Of a stretch of DNA of 64,000 nt, positions 10,719-22,856 are shown piece after piece (position 1 is the first letter of the stretch; each line of letters opens with the position of its first letter). Below the pieces are notes generated by a model. That model made no database searches, was not told where the DNA came from, and worked only from the letters and a program-made list of their open reading frames with translations. A program made the translations under genes and the position numbers. The DNA lies in the NCBI GenBank assembly GCA_943736015.1, contig OX031060.1, forward strand, positions 1,260,001 to 1,324,000, written 5' to 3'. This DNA is from Tridacna crocea (taxonomy: Eukaryota > Mollusca > Bivalvia > Cardiida > Cardiidae).

Positions 10719-10913
10719 TTAACCCTTTACCAGCTATTCCCGACTTTCAACAACCCTGAGAAAGAAGCCATGTGAAAACATTGTGGGAAAAAGAGAAAAT
10801 GCTGGTAATCTTCCCAAAACAAATTTCAATTTTTCAATTACATTTATTCTTTCATCTGCAACTGATTTGAATGTTGACTTGTCTAAAATTTTGTCGTTGG
10901 ATAAAGTATTAAT
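10719..10913 (-). repeat. piggyBac-like MITE copy, right arm deleted
   Basis: Starts ttaaccctttaccagc and ends cgttggataaagtattaa. The left hairpin arm is kept (acattgtgggaaaaagagaaaatgctgg) and the complementary arm is lost. Confidence 0.7.
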
Positions 10914-10925
10914 GCACAAAATTAA

Positions 10926-11020
10926 CTTGTATTTACATCCCCTACTTTACTGAAATATCATTGAAATATTAACTTGTATTTACATCCCCTACTTTACTGA
11001 GATATCATTGAAACAGCACT
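10926..11020 (+). repeat. Tandem duplication of about 49 bp
   Basis: The string from aacttgtatttacatcccc to tatcattgaaa occurs twice in succession with only one or two changes, so it is a recent local duplication. Confidence 0.6.
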
Positions 11021-11078
11021 TATTTAGATATTTTTTCTATTCTAGACACTTTATGTTTGTTTGAATTTGGCACCTTAT

Positions 11079-11338
11079 CTATTTACCCAATGTCAAGTTT
11101 TAGACATATACAAGCTGAAAGCAGACAACAAATTAACTTTAACCGCACAATTCAGACTTTGATAGAGGAGTCTTTTGAAAACATTCAATGAAATGTAGAA
11201 AATGCGGTTTTCTCCTTTCCCCACAACGTTTTTGACATGTCATAAACAAATCTCATAGTTTAAGCCACATTCAATTTGTTGTCTGGAAAAGCTTTCGGTT
11301 TGTCCTAGTCTAGGAGTTTGCTGTTTGTTAAAGAGCTA
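11079..11338. repeat. Composite MITE copy with both outer arms of one type
   Basis: The left part reads in + orientation (tagacatatacaagctgaaagcagacaac) and the right part in - orientation (ttgttgtctggaaaagctttcggtttgtcc). It is a palindromic derivative rather than a simple copy. Confidence 0.5.
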
Positions 11339-11354
11339 AATACATGCATAAAGA

Positions 11355-11482
11355 AAGGTCCCGATAGGGAAAGAAAGCTTTTTAGGGAATTGAGAAAATA
11401 CTGCTTTTTCCAGCAGCATCTTCTCCTTTTCTAAAGGTGTTTTCAGTAGTTATCGGTTTCTAGGGGATTGTTTGATAGAGAG
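11355..11482 (+). repeat. MITE fragment (right half)
   Basis: Contains gggaattgagaaaatactgc and cagcatcttctccttttc, and ends tgatagagagtt. The left end is missing. It abuts the next copy directly. Confidence 0.5.
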
Positions 11483-11698
11483 TTAACTCCTTACCAAACG
11501 ACAAAATTTTACACTGCTCGAAATTGAAAGCATTTGCAGACGACAAAATAAAAGTGACTGAGATTTCGAAATTTGTTTTGGAAAGGGAAGAAAAGCCTAT
11601 CTGTCTGGTAACCAGCATTTTCTCCTTTTCATGCAATGTTTTCAGAAGGCGTCTTATTCAGGGTCATTAAAAGTCCGGAATGTGTGGTAAAGAGTTAA
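11483..11698 (+). repeat. piggyBac-like MITE copy, full ends
   Basis: Good consensus ends (ttaactccttaccaaacgac; tgtggtaaagagttaa). The left hairpin arm has been replaced (agaaaagcctatctgtctgg). Confidence 0.8.
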
Positions 11699-11869
11699 GG
11701 CATAACATATAGACCATAGCAACTGATCTAGCGTACTTCATGAAGAATTCCAACACTTGTTCAACTAGTTTTCGAAATAACTTCTTTGGCCAGCTGCAGA
11801 CTACTGTTTTACTTATTTCACTTCCTTTAATTTTGTATTTTTACCTTAACTTATGTTGATAATCTACAT

Positions 11870-12060
11870 TAGTGGGGTTTGACTACTGTCACCTGTAATC
11901 GATTATTAATCAATTACATTGGGTAGTGTCATGTAATCGATTAATAATCAATTACATTTACTCTAATTTTTACATAGAATTTTATATGTTCGATTACTTT
12001 GACTAAAGTAATCATGATTACAGGATGGTTACATTCAATTACTTGCTAATATAAAATCAA
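11870..12060. repeat. Palindromic AT-rich repeat around tgtaatcgattattaatcaattaca
   Basis: Two near-identical inverted-symmetric words at 11895-11920 and 11933-11957, then ttgactaaagtaatcatgattacagg. It looks like the end of a hAT-type or other non-autonomous element, but boundaries are not clear. Confidence 0.35.
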
Positions 12061-12445
12061 AATTTGTATCACACTGCAAAATCTATTGATGAAAAAACAT
12101 TCAAGGTTGCAAAATGGTAATACAATGTTGTCAAAGAAAAGCTTTACAGTTTAACAGAAAAAAGGCTAAACAGATGATCGAATCATTTAGAAAACTTGGT
12201 GATAAAAGAAAACAATACTTGTTTTGTATAATCTCTTCTCTGGCAAAAATCAATAACCCTGAAAACAGTTCACTGCCAGTCATTTCTTGTTTTCCTGTAA
12301 TGTTTTTCCAAAAGAAAGAAGAAAGAAAGAAGGAAGGGTTAGTAGATTAGTGCATAATGTATAAATTTATTTAGCTGATAAACCACAAGAATGCTAGAAT
12401 GAAAGATTCCACAACTTATTCAGTCAAGAACATATCTATGCAAGG

Positions 12446-12752
12446 GCGGATCCAGAGGGGGGGACCGGGGGTCCGGACCCCCCCTGGAATTTTGGCAAAA
12501 AAGTGGTTATCGGATTCGTGAATGGGACTGGTTTGATATTGCACAGGATTTATGTAAAATACAGTCATAAATTTAAAAAAAAAAAAAAGGTTCTAAATGT
12601 GGAGACCTGCTCATGTTTAGAACTGGAAACGTTGACTTTTCTTGTAAACGGCATACTCGTACATCCACTGAAATCCGGAAATCAAGGTATCATATAATAA
12701 GACAGGGCGTTTTCGGTGGGACCCCCCCTGAGAAAGATATCTGGATCCGCGC
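12446..12752. repeat. Fold-back MITE with gcggatccag ends
   Basis: Left end ggcggatccagaggggg and right end cccccctgagaaagatatctggatccgcg are inverted, with G and C runs just inside. About 305 bp and non-coding. Only one copy in the window. Confidence 0.6.
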
Positions 12753-13136
12753 ATGCTATGTATATATGTGTGTAAATAAAGAGGAATAACAGAGTTCATT
12801 CAGTGCCAGACAATCATTCTAATAACCATGAAATCATTCGAAACTTTCCTTTTGATAGCTATTTTATTTCTAAAGAACTTTTATTTCTGAAAATCCATAG
12901 GTTTCATTTGAAATATATTTTTGTAAGATATTTATTACTAGATCTACTCTAACTTTCACTCTCTTTTGAATAATCATATATTGTTGAAGATGAGGATACA
13001 TGTAGTCATGAACATTCTTTTTTTTAAAAGTTTTTAAAATAAATTCATATAGATGCTTTTTGAATACTTTAGACTGGACTCCAGGTTGTAAAATCTGAAT
13101 TTTTTCGGGGGTATACTGGAATCCGCCTGTCTGTCT

Positions 13137-13279
13137 GCTTACCAACATTTTCTTCTTTGCCCACAATGTTTTCCACCCTTCCCAAAACAAATTCTAATTT
13201 GTAAGACAGATTTATTTTGTCATCTGCAAATGCTTTCAATTTGGAATAGCCAGAAATGTGTCGTATGGTAAAGAGTTAA
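13137..13279 (-). repeat. piggyBac-like MITE, right part
   Basis: Contains accaacattttcttctttgcccacaatg, then tctgcaaatgctttcaatttgg, and ends cgtatggtaaagagttaa. The left part is absent. Confidence 0.65.
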
Positions 13280-13757
13280 GTCCTAAATTTAAAGTGTACA
13301 CAACGTAATTTCTCATTTTTTTCTTATTTATTGAATACAATAGGTAGAGCTCGCTCACTTTTATTAGAAAAATTTAAGCTTGCTATCTGTAAAATTTTTA
13401 TCTGAATTCCATGTTATTTAAAAAAAGCTATTAGTTCAATAAATCCTCTATTCAAACATTATAGAATATAATACATATTTATCATATCTATTTCTGTAAA
13501 GCTCAATCTTGTTTTTAATCAAATAGTTTTTTGAAAATCTATCCTAACTACATTGTATTTTTTACTTTTTCATTAGATATAAAGGGCAGGTCCCTATAGT
13601 TGTATCTTTTAATATGTTTATCCTTTATATTATTATCTATCCTTGAATTTTGATTTTCACATGCTCTTTCATTTATCTTTCAACTCAACATGGCCAAAGG
13701 ATGAAAGATACAGCTGTACCTTCAGTCTATAAGAATAACCCCTGATATTAGATTTAA
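13280..13757. other. AT-rich intergenic sequence, no feature recognised
   Basis: Roughly three quarters A+T, with no long open frame, no dyad and no known repeat word. Confidence 0.3.
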
Positions 13758-14095
13758 TGCATTGCCACACAATCCTGAGTTTTAACAACCCTAAAGAGGA
13801 AGGCTTTTGAAAACATTATGAAAAAGAAAGACAATACTGGTGACCATTATTTTCTCTTTTTCCAACAATATTTTCTGTCCAGTCGAAGACAGAAATCATC
13901 ATTTGAATGATATTTATATTATTTTCTGCAAAGGCTTTAAATTTGGTTGGGTCCAAAGTGATTTTATCAATTGGTAAAAGGATAAGGCTGTTTTATCTAT
14001 AATATATGAATGATATATTTGAATGATATTCATAATGTTGTCTGCAAATGCTTTAACTTTGGCTGAGTCCATTTTATCATTTTGTAAAAGGTTAA
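13758..14095 (-). repeat. piggyBac-like MITE copy with tandemly duplicated right end
   Basis: Copy at 13758-13985. The last 80 bp (tgaatgatatttatatt...tctgcaaaggcttt...ggtaaaaggataaggc) are repeated at 14010-14095 with the same order, an in-place duplication of the element's end. Confidence 0.65.
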
Positions 14096-14550
14096 GGCCG
14101 TTTATATGGAATATATCACATGAATATCTGACCGTGTAAATCCACGATTAGATTCAACCTTCTATATAGTCTTGTCTTAAGCTACCAAGTACAGAAAATG
14201 GCCCACATCTTGTTTTACCAAAGATTGAAGATACATTTTATTTTGATTGGGATGAGTAAGGAAACAAGGTGATAGACTGAGAGGAAAAAAAGAAGATGCA
14301 AGTAGTTTTGCCATGGTAAAGAATCTTTTTATGTCTTCAATCTGGTTATATCTGATGATAAAGATATGTATCATTTTTTTAAGGAAAAAGTAAAACTTCA
14401 AGTAGCATATGAAGGATATTCTTAGTCTTTGGGTATTTACTGAATTTCAAAAATTAATTAGGAATATATCTAATACCAAGATATCCGTCTGTGTTTGTTA
14501 AGATTTGATCCCATTTGTCCCAGATTTTGATTTTAGACCAAACTAAAAAT

Positions 14551-16730
14551 GTAAACAAGAGGGCCATGATGGCCCTGAAATCGCTCACCTGAGTTTATTG
14601 ACCAAACATGCACTATCTAGTTTCCCAGTGACCTAGTTTTTTATCAGACATTACCCATCATCAAACACTTTTGAGATATCAGTAAGACAAACATTCTGGC
14701 CAAGTTTCATGAGTATTGGACTGAAAATGTGGCCTCTACCGTGTACAAAAGGTTTTTCTAAGATTTCATCAAGTGACCTAGTTTTGGACCCGACAAATAC
14801 CCATAATCAAACTCTTTTGAGACATCACCAAAACAAACATTCTGACCAAGTCTGAAGAGTATCAGGCAGAAAATGTAGCCTCTGGAGTGTACACAAGGTT
14901 TTTCTAATATTTGACCCATTGACCTAGTTTTTGACTCCACATTTTCAAACTCATTCAAGGTATCACCAGGACAAATATTATGAACAAGTTTTAGGAGTAT
15001 CAGACTGAAAATGTGTCCTCCAGAGCATACAAAAGGTGTTTATAACATTTGACTTATTGACCCAGTTTTTGACCCAACATGACCCATTTTCAAACTCATC
15101 CAAGATATTATAAAGGCAAACATTCTGACTAATTTTCAAGAGTGTTGGACTGAAAATGTGGCATCCAGAGCATATACAAGGTTTTTCTAAGATTTGACCT
15201 GGAGACCTAGTTTTTAACCCCCAATGACCCATTTTCAAACCTGTCTGAGATATCATCAAGACAAACATTCTGACCAACTTACAAGAGTTTCGGACTGAAA
15301 ATGTGGCCTCTAGAGCCTACAAAAGGTTTTTCTAACATTTGACCTAGTGACCTAGTTTTTGACCCCACATGACCCATTTTCGTTCTTGTCCGAGATATCA
15401 TCCAGGCAAACATCCTGACCAACTTTCATGAGTATCCAACTGAAAATGTGGCCTCTAGAGCGTACAAAAGGTTTTTTCTAAGACTTGACCTAGTGACCTA
15501 GTTTTTGACCCCACGTGACCTATTTTCAAACTTATCCGAGATATCATCAAGACAAACATCCTGACCAACTTTCATGAGTATCCGACTGAAAATGTGGCCT
15601 CTAGAGCGTACAAAAGGTTTTTCTAAGATTTGACCTAGTGACCTAGTTTTTGATCCCACGTGACCCACTTTCGAACTCATCCGAGATATGATCCAGACAA
15701 ACATCCTGACCAACTTTCATGAGTATCCGACTGAAAATGTGGCCTCTAGAGCGTACAAAAGGTTTTTCTAAGATTTGAACTGGTGACCTAGTTTTTGACC
15801 CCACGTGACCCACTTTCGAACTCGTCCGAGATATTATCCAGACAAACATCCTGACCAACTTTCATGAGTATCCGACTGAAAATGTGGCCTCTAGAGCGTA
15901 CAAAAGAGTTTTCTAAGATTTGAACTGGTGACCTAGTTTTTGACCCCACGTGACCCACTTTCGAACTCGTCCGAGATATCATCCAGACAAACATCCTGAC
16001 CAACTTTCATGAGTATCCGACTGAAAATGCGGCCTCTAGAGCGTACACAAGGTTTTTCTAAGATTTGACCTGGTGACCTAATTTTTGACCCCACGTGACC
16101 CACTTTCGAACTCGTCCGAGATATCATCGAGACAAACATCCTGACCAACTTTCATGAGTATCCGACTGAAAATGCGGCCTCTAGAGCGTACACAAGGTTT
16201 TTCTAAGATTTGACCTGGTGACCTAATTTTTGACCCCACGTGACCCACTTTCGAACTCGTCCGAGATATCATCGAGACAAACATCCTGACCAACTTTCAT
16301 GAGTATCCGACTGAAAATGCGGCCTCTAGAGCGTACACAAGGTTTTTCTAAGATTTGACCTAGTGACCTAGTTTTTAACCCCACGTGACCCATTTTCGAA
16401 CTCGTCCGAGATATCATCGAGACAAACATCCTGACCAACTTTCATGAGTATCGGACTCAAAATGCGGCCTCTAGCGCGTACACAAGGTTTTTCTAAGATT
16501 TGACCTAGTGACCTAGTTTTTGACCCCACATGACCCATTTTCAAACTCGTCCGAGATTTCATCGAGACAAACATCCTGACCAACTTTCATGAGTATCCGA
16601 CCAAAACGTACACAAGGTAAAAAGTTGACGACGCACGACGCACGACGGACGACGGACGACGGACGATGGACGCCGGACACAGCACGATCACAATAGCTCA
16701 CCATGAGCACTTCGTGCTCAGGTGAGCTAA
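14551..16730. mobile_element. Helitron-like element 1 with 145-bp tandem core
   Basis: The left terminus is aaacaagagggccatgatgg (palindrome gggccatgatggccc), followed by tcgctcacctgag. The right terminus is a hairpin (tgagcac-ttc-gtgctca, 16704-16720), then ggtgagCTAA. The subterminal words gctcacctgag and ctcaggtgagc are inverted. Between them are about 14 units of 145 bp. The five leftmost are diverged and the nine from about 15290 to 16600 are nearly identical. The open frames of about 71 codons on the - strand are by-products of the repeat, not genes. A 3' hairpin followed by CTRR is the Helitron hallmark. No Rep/helicase is encoded, so this is non-autonomous. Exact insertion site (A/T) is not proven. 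Confidence 0.65.
16621..16690. repeat. (gacgacg)n run inside the 3' end of Helitron-like element 1
   Basis: Short cga/gac-rich repeats (gacgacgcacgacgcacgac and similar). An equivalent, shorter run is found just before the 3' end of copy 3, so it is part of the element's 3' module. Confidence 0.55.
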
Positions 16731-17816
16731 AAATAATGGGACTTTGCACAGGTAAGGGTGCCAGTAGTTATATGGTAAGTGTACCAGTAGTTATAGGCAA
16801 ATTTGTATGAAAGAATCAAAATTCTATATGTGATTCAGGGTAACTGCAAAGTTCTTCAACTACAAACATTAGAATTATGGGTGGGGTTTGCAAACTTATA
16901 ATTGAAAACATTTATATCAGTAACCATTTTGTGGTTTCTAAGAGGTGAAAAAGTGCTGGCATAAAGAGATGTTTCTTTAATTTGTTCTATGTTCCTGTGC
17001 AAAACTACAGCCTACCAAATTACAGTGTTTGATGCGGACTATATTCACACTTACCCATATATCACCCTTTACCGATATAGGTAAATGCCTTATTGGTTTT
17101 TCAAAATGTGGAACAAACGTTTGTTAAAACTATGCTGTAAAATATCAGAAGATAAAGACTTTAGAACTATCTGTATTCTCTTGTCTAATCTTGGCGGTTA
17201 GCTAATTTGTTTGCAAGAGCACCGATGATTGTAATATAAGAAAAAAAAATATGATTTTGCCATGGTTGCAAAAAGAAATGTATGTACTCTTTATTTTCAG
17301 TACTTAATCCTTACATTTGTTCATATACACTTATTCTATTCGTATCAAATGCGTTTTTCTTTTCTGGAAAATTCATTTTACCACTGTTTGTTATTGTAAA
17401 GTAAATCTTCAAATACATGTATGATCTTTGATTTAAATCCAGGCTGTTTTGTTAAATCCGAATTGTTTGAGATTTATATAAATATTTTTTTTACAACAAA
17501 TTATATTGTTACTGGCAGCTGTTTTGTTTTGTTTGTTTGTTTGTTTTTGTTTGTTTTTTATTTAAATTCAAATTCTGATGACTAATAATTTCCTGCTGAA
17601 GACTGTTTTTAAGAACAGTATTGCAACAAATTATTAGTTTGTAATTTGCGGTCAGCCTATAAACAGACAAGAACCGACGTGAACAGACGAGAAGAGGCAA
17701 GAAGTTTATTTTCACTAAAAAGAGTTTATTCCGGATAAATTTGACATAAAAAAATAAGAGGTACTAGTGTCTCTTTAAAACATCTTTTTCAACATTTTAC
17801 AAAGTTGTTTAGTTTA
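16731..17816. other. Intergenic sequence, no feature recognised
   Basis: 16755-16795 carries a short duplication (gtgccagtagttat, gtaccagtagttat). 17520-17560 is a tttg-rich simple repeat. Nothing else supported. Confidence 0.3.
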
Positions 17817-19085
17817 AAAGAGGGACATGGGTCGCCCATACTGTCGCTCACCTGAATCAAAAGGCCAAATTTTACTCCAGATGCATAATTCAATTTCTGA
17901 CCAGTTGTCAGGTCAGTTGAGCCTAACTTTGGCCCCTAGGGGGTCCACAAGGAATTCCCATAATTTACCATAGTGACCTACTTTATCACCATAGTTGACC
18001 CAATTTTGAGCTCATCAAAAATTGATCAAGACAAACATTCTGAACAATTTTCAAGTTAATTGAGCAATAAATATGGCCTCTAGAGTGCCCAGTAGTTTTT
18101 CTTTGATTTGACCAAGTGACCTAGATTCTGACTCCAGGTGACCCAATTTTGAACCAGTTGTAGATTTCATTAAGAGAAACAGTTTACCAAATTTCAAAAT
18201 CAATTGAACAATAAATGTGGCCTCTAGAGTGCCCTATAGATATTTCTTTAATTTGACCTAGTAACATAGTTTATGACCTAAGATGACCCAAATTCAGACT
18301 GATGTGAGAATTTATCACGACAAACATTCTGACCAATCAAGTCGACTGGGCAAAAAATTTGGCCTCTAGAGTACCCATAAGGATTTTTTTTAATTTGACC
18401 TAGTGACTTAGTTTATGATCCCGGGTCACCTAAATCCATACTCATCCCAGAGTTCATGAAGACAAACATTCTGAACAAATTGAAGGTCATTTGAGCAAAC
18501 AATGTGGCCTCTAAAATGCCCAAATGCTATTTATCTAATTTGACCCCAGGTTACCCAATTTCAAACGCACCCAAGGCTTTATCAAGACAAACATTCTGAT
18601 GATTTTCAAATCATTTGAGCACTAAATGTGGCCTCTTGAGTGCCCTAAAGGTACTGCTTTCATTTGACCTAGTGATGTAGATGATCTCATTATCAAACGA
18701 CAATTACTTAGGCTTGTCCATATCGAAAGCATTTGCAGACGACAAAATGATTTTTTTTCTTGTTTTGAGGCTTCTTTCTCAGGGTCGTCAAAAGTAGGTA
18801 TTGTGTGGTATGGTCACCCTAGGTGACCCAATTATAAACTAATTTTAGATTTCATCAAGAGTAATATTATAATCAATTTTCAAATCAATTAAACAATAAA
18901 TTAGGCCTCTAAAAAGTCCTATAGTTTTTTTAACCTAGTTTATGACCCGAGATGACCTAAATTCAGTTTCATGTGAGATTCTATCAAGACAAACATTCTG
19001 ACCACTTTTCAAGTCAATTTTGCAAAAACGTAACCTCTATAGTGCCCGCAAGGTATTTCTTTAATTTCTTTGACCTAGTTTGATA
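17817..19085. mobile_element. Helitron-like element 2, decayed and 3'-truncated
   Basis: Begins with the family's left end (aaaagagggacatgggtcgcc, then tcgctcacctga). It continues with about eight diverged units sharing gacaaacattctgacc, tggcctctagagtgccc and tttgacctagtgac. No right-end hairpin or ggtgagctaa was found. A MITE (18684-18812) is nested inside. Unit divergence shows this copy is older than element 1. Confidence 0.6.
18684..18812 (+). repeat. MITE fragment nested in Helitron-like element 2
   Basis: Retains gcttgtccatatcgaaagcatttgcagacgac, cttctttctcagggtcg and a tgtggta end. The hairpin is deleted. Confidence 0.65.
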
Positions 19086-19357
19086 ACCTAGCCCTTAAAT
19101 TGCTAAGTGTGATCTGGGGCGCTTATGTGGTCGATTAAGATTAGGCTACACAAAACCTGGAGTCTGATCTTTGATCTACAGTGTCCGATACTGAATTTTC
19201 TTTACCGTGAAATCAACTTCGAAACCTTAATATTTGGTTTTCGAGTGACTTTTTACCCTACTCTACGAACTTAAAAAGTGTCTCTCGTACTATTGAGTGG
19301 AAATTTTAAGGATTATGGATTGGGGAGTTTAAGGATTAGGGATTGAGGTCTCGCTTT

Positions 19358-19545
19358 AATAACTCTTTACCAAACAACAAAAATTTAGACTGGTCCACAT
19401 TGAAAGCTTTTGCAGACGACAAAATTTAAATTTGTCTCCAGCTGAGTAGAAAACATTATGGGAAAAGGAAAAATGCTGGTTGATGTTTTCAAAAGGATTC
19501 TTTCTCAGGGTCGTAAAAAGTAGGGATTGTTTGGTAATGGGTTAA
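19358..19545 (+). repeat. piggyBac-like MITE copy, hairpin collapsed
   Basis: Ends taataactctttaccaaac and tttggtaatgggttaa. The left arm gggaaaaggaaaaatgctgg is present and most of the right arm is deleted. Confidence 0.75.
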
Positions 19546-19656
19546 GGAATAGGGTACCCTAATGTGATTCGTTTAATTATATCGCTTTTCATCGCCGAAA
19601 AAAAAAACGCATTTATTCGGCTAAGACTGGGTAATCCGTAATCGATCGGTCGTTAG

Positions 19657-19912
19657 TCGCTGCTTCCCAATTATCTCCTACTAGACGTTAGACGCTGCTT
19701 CCCAATTGTCTCCAACTAGACCTTAGACGCTGCTTCCCCATTGTCTCCCACTAGACGTTAAACGCTGCTTCCCCATTGTCTCCCACTAGACGCTAGACGC
19801 TGCTTCCCCATTGTCTCCCACTAGACGCTAGACGCTGCTTCCCCATTGTCTCCCACTAGACTTTAGACGCTGCTTCCCAAATGTCTCCAACTAGACGTTA
19901 GACGCTGCTTTC
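19657..19912. repeat. 35-bp minisatellite, about 7 units
   Basis: The unit is cgctgcttccccattgtctc followed by ccactagacgttaga. The central units are nearly identical and the outer units carry cccaattatctcc or cccaaatgtctcc variants. Non-coding. Confidence 0.75.
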
Positions 19913-19989
19913 CCGCATTGAATACAGATTTCTCGAGTCTTAGCAGAATCCGTATAATTTTGGCGATGAAACTCGATGTTGCACGAATT

Positions 19990-20280
19990 CCCTTAGGGTG
20001 CCTTTATGCTACGTTCCCATCATCACGATTCGCGCGACGATTGGAATCGTGGTCTTAATCGTGAGCAAGTCGTGATGATCCCATCAGGTCGTATAAGAAC
20101 TTGATGTTAATCATGGCATTCGTGTTAATCGTTTGAAAATATTTGGCTGTCAAAATATTTTCTACGATCAACACGATTGATTTTCAATCGTGGTCACCGC
20201 ATCTAATAGTATTGAATCGTAACAAAACGAGGCAGATCGCATCAAATCGTGCTTCTAAATCGTGTTGATCAGGACTGATC
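19990..20280. repeat. Dyad-rich segment built on aatcgtg/cacgatt
   Basis: cacgatt, aatcgtg and tcgtgatga recur in both orientations (20012-20080 and 20165-20270), and cgttcccatcatcacgatt is near the left edge. Likely a fold-back element, but the ends are not clear. Confidence 0.4.
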
Positions 20281-20539
20281 TTGGACAAGGCAAAGGCAAA
20301 GCCCTGGTTTGATTTGCTGGATAATAGGATAGGATAGCTTCTCCTTTTTGATTTCCCATATCGAGACAATCGACGTAAGAAATGCGGCATCCTTTGCAGC
20401 AGCAGTACATGGTGCTGTTTAAAACGAACATACTCCCTTCAACATTGTACGTTCAGGTTCTACTCGTAGCAGCTTACAAGCATATCAACAATTCTGAAAA
20501 ATAAATCCAGAAGCCTACCAGAAAGCTTGCAAGCCGTGT

Positions 20540-20682
20540 TGGTTGATCGAAAGGGGAGATCAAATTTCAGAGAACCCATTACCGCATTTTCACCCTCAAA
20601 AATGCAAGCCTGGTTGGTTGGTCAAAATGGGAGATCAAATTTCAGAGAACCGATTATCACATTTTCACCCTCAAAAATGAAA
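20540..20682 (+). repeat. Tandem duplication of about 80 bp
   Basis: gggagatcaaatttcagagaacc through tcaccctcaaaaatg occurs twice (20551-20610 and 20630-20680). The second copy abuts Helitron-like element 3. Confidence 0.6.
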
Positions 20683-21333
20683 CAAGAGGGCCAAGATGGA
20701 CCCGAATCGCTCGCCTGAATTTTAGAGAGTATCATAGCCGTTTTTGAGGTATTAAAACTTTGGAAACAATTGCATTACTTTGCCAAGCGATTGTAAAAAG
20801 GTCGCCTGTAAAAGTCATTTCAAAATCTGTCACCAACCCCACAATCATTACCACAGCAATGATTTTGATGAATCTGAATTCTGCAAATAAAATTTGGATA
20901 GATCATCAAAGGACAATTTCTTGAAGAAGAGCACATGCTAGATAGTGACTAAAATTATAAGTCGAACAAGAGCCCCACAAGCAGGTGCAAACAGTTGGCT
21001 ATCGTTTTTCGACGGATGAAAAAATCCCTTACAGTTTTTGAAAAGAGTCACCAACGGAACATTTCTGTGAAATTATTTCAAAATCTGACCAGCAGTTTCA
21101 GAGGAGGAAATTTTTAAAGAATTTCTTGGAAAATTTTATTTGGTTGCCAAATCAACCAGCGTTTTAGATGGAATCAAATTCTGTGAAGAATTTACAAAGA
21201 GGACCTTCCAATTGGTCTAAATTGGCTCAACGGTTTAGGAGAAGTTGATGTTTAAAGAATCGTTGACGACGGACGACGCACACAGGGCTATCCTAAAAGC
21301 TTCCCATGATCACGTTGTGCTCAGGTGAGCTAA
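20683..21333. mobile_element. Helitron-like element 3, without the 145-bp core
   Basis: Left end acaagagggccaagatgg, then aatcgctcgcctga. Right end (gacgacggacgacgc), a weaker hairpin near 21308-21323, and ggtgagCTAA ending at 21333. Both termini match element 1 but the interior is unrelated and non-repetitive, as expected if family members exchange internal sequence. Confidence 0.6.
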
Positions 21334-22463
21334 AAAATATTTAACTTATCCTAAAGATATGCAGCAAAAATGCTTGAATGCACTTATTTTTTCTACTAAA
21401 TAAGAAAATTCTATGGTGGGCAAGAAAAAAAAATGAGCATTTCTTATTCTGAAAACAAGAATTTAATATAAATCTGAAATGATAGTATGGTATTGTGTAT
21501 CCTAGGGTAAACTAAACAACATGTTTATGTCTATTTTATCTTTCATCAAGGCAACTTCACTCTTTTTGTACGATGTGCAAAGTAGGCTAGAAAAGTAATA
21601 GAATTATTGGCTTCTTTCTTCTGTGAGCCATGGTCACACCCTGAACTGTCTGACTACCGCTCTTCTAACCCTTGTGATTGTGTTCTACTCGTCTTCTTTC
21701 TCTCTGGTGATATAATGACTGCATACTGCAGAGATCACATTATCACTTTTCTCAATAATTAGTATTCACAAAAAACAGTGAAGTCTGTGGACAACCGTGG
21801 TCCATATATATTCATCGGGGTCCAATCGCAATTGTCCCTCGGATATGATCGTGAAACGCGGCGTATCTTAGCGAAACAGAGCCAATCGGTTCGCAATAAA
21901 CGTATTTCGACTTATCCACACAACACCGATCATCCATAAAACAAAAAAGCCCTGAGACGCCCTGCTGGCGTTCTTTTGAAGTGAATCCAAGACAAATTTT
22001 GGACTCGCGTTAACAAGAAAAGTTAACGGACGGGCGCATGGACATGAACATAGGGAAACACACTATTGCATAAGCTATTTTAGCCTTCGACCAATGAAGC
22101 TAAACACAACAAGGGAAAAGGTGGCTTAAAGGAGTCTTAGTGGGCTAAGTGTCCTCTACAAGTTTGTGATGGCTATTACTCCAAAAGTATTACAGCTATC
22201 AATGTCATAAATCATAAACAGATAGATCTTATTGATTAATAGAAAATGTAATTTTTCCATGTTTCAAGACGTTTTAGGAGAAAATGGGGCTTCATGGTAG
22301 AGTTAGAATCAGTTTTTCTCCATTATCATGCTGATCAAAATTTCACATTTCAGATGTTATTCTCCCCACAAGAATTTTGCTGTCAGTCTGTCCATTGATT
22401 TGTCGAGCTCTATTTCAGTTTTTTGTTCGCGCATTTTTCTCCAGGTAGATATATCGTCAGTTA
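21334..22463. other. Intergenic, no feature recognised
   Basis: Mixed composition; no exon or element I can defend. Confidence 0.3.
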
Positions 22464-22856
22464 TTATCCTCGTAACATTTGCCTTTGGATTATTTTTTCC
22501 AACTTCATACATTTTATAAGAAGCACTTGTTCGGGGAGCATAACCCGTCTCAGATGTCTCTTCTTATTTGCAAATTTGCAGGCGCGTATCGTTCTTGAAA
22601 GTAATAATGGCAAAATAAACATTAAGAAAGTTAAAAGATAAAACACCGAGATTCTTAACTTAGTGGTATGGGGTTTGTACGCTTCGTAAACTTCGCCCTG
22701 TTGAAGCCCTCGGAAGATCATTAAGGAATAAAACTTCTTTGGGGTCAAATGATGACGCCATCTGTTCAGCAATAAAACGTTTTCAATAATCTTAAATACC
22801 TCTGGGGAGCTCTCAACAATTAATGTGTGGAAAGCTCTGGAAAATCCCTTATTCAT
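22464..22856 (-). CDS. Unrecognised 130-codon open frame
   Basis: Open on the - strand from an ATG. It contains one hydrophobic stretch (about residues 70-86, VFYLLTFLMFILPLLL) flanked by basic residues. I recognise no domain. There is no neighbouring exon or splice context on the - strand and codon use is not distinctive. It may be chance or part of an unlisted repeat. Confidence 0.12.
   Translation of the reverse strand: MNKGFSRAFHTLIVESSPEVFKIIENVLLLNRWRHHLTPKKFYSLMIFRGLQQGEVYEAYKPHTTKLRISVFYLLTFLMFILPLLLSRTIRACKFANKKRHLRRVMLPEQVLLIKCMKLEKIIQRQMLRG

Noticed and set aside
15498..16749. Eight nearly identical 71-codon frames on the - strand
   Set aside because: They are one frame repeated by the 145-bp tandem unit of a Helitron-like element, each overlapping the next.
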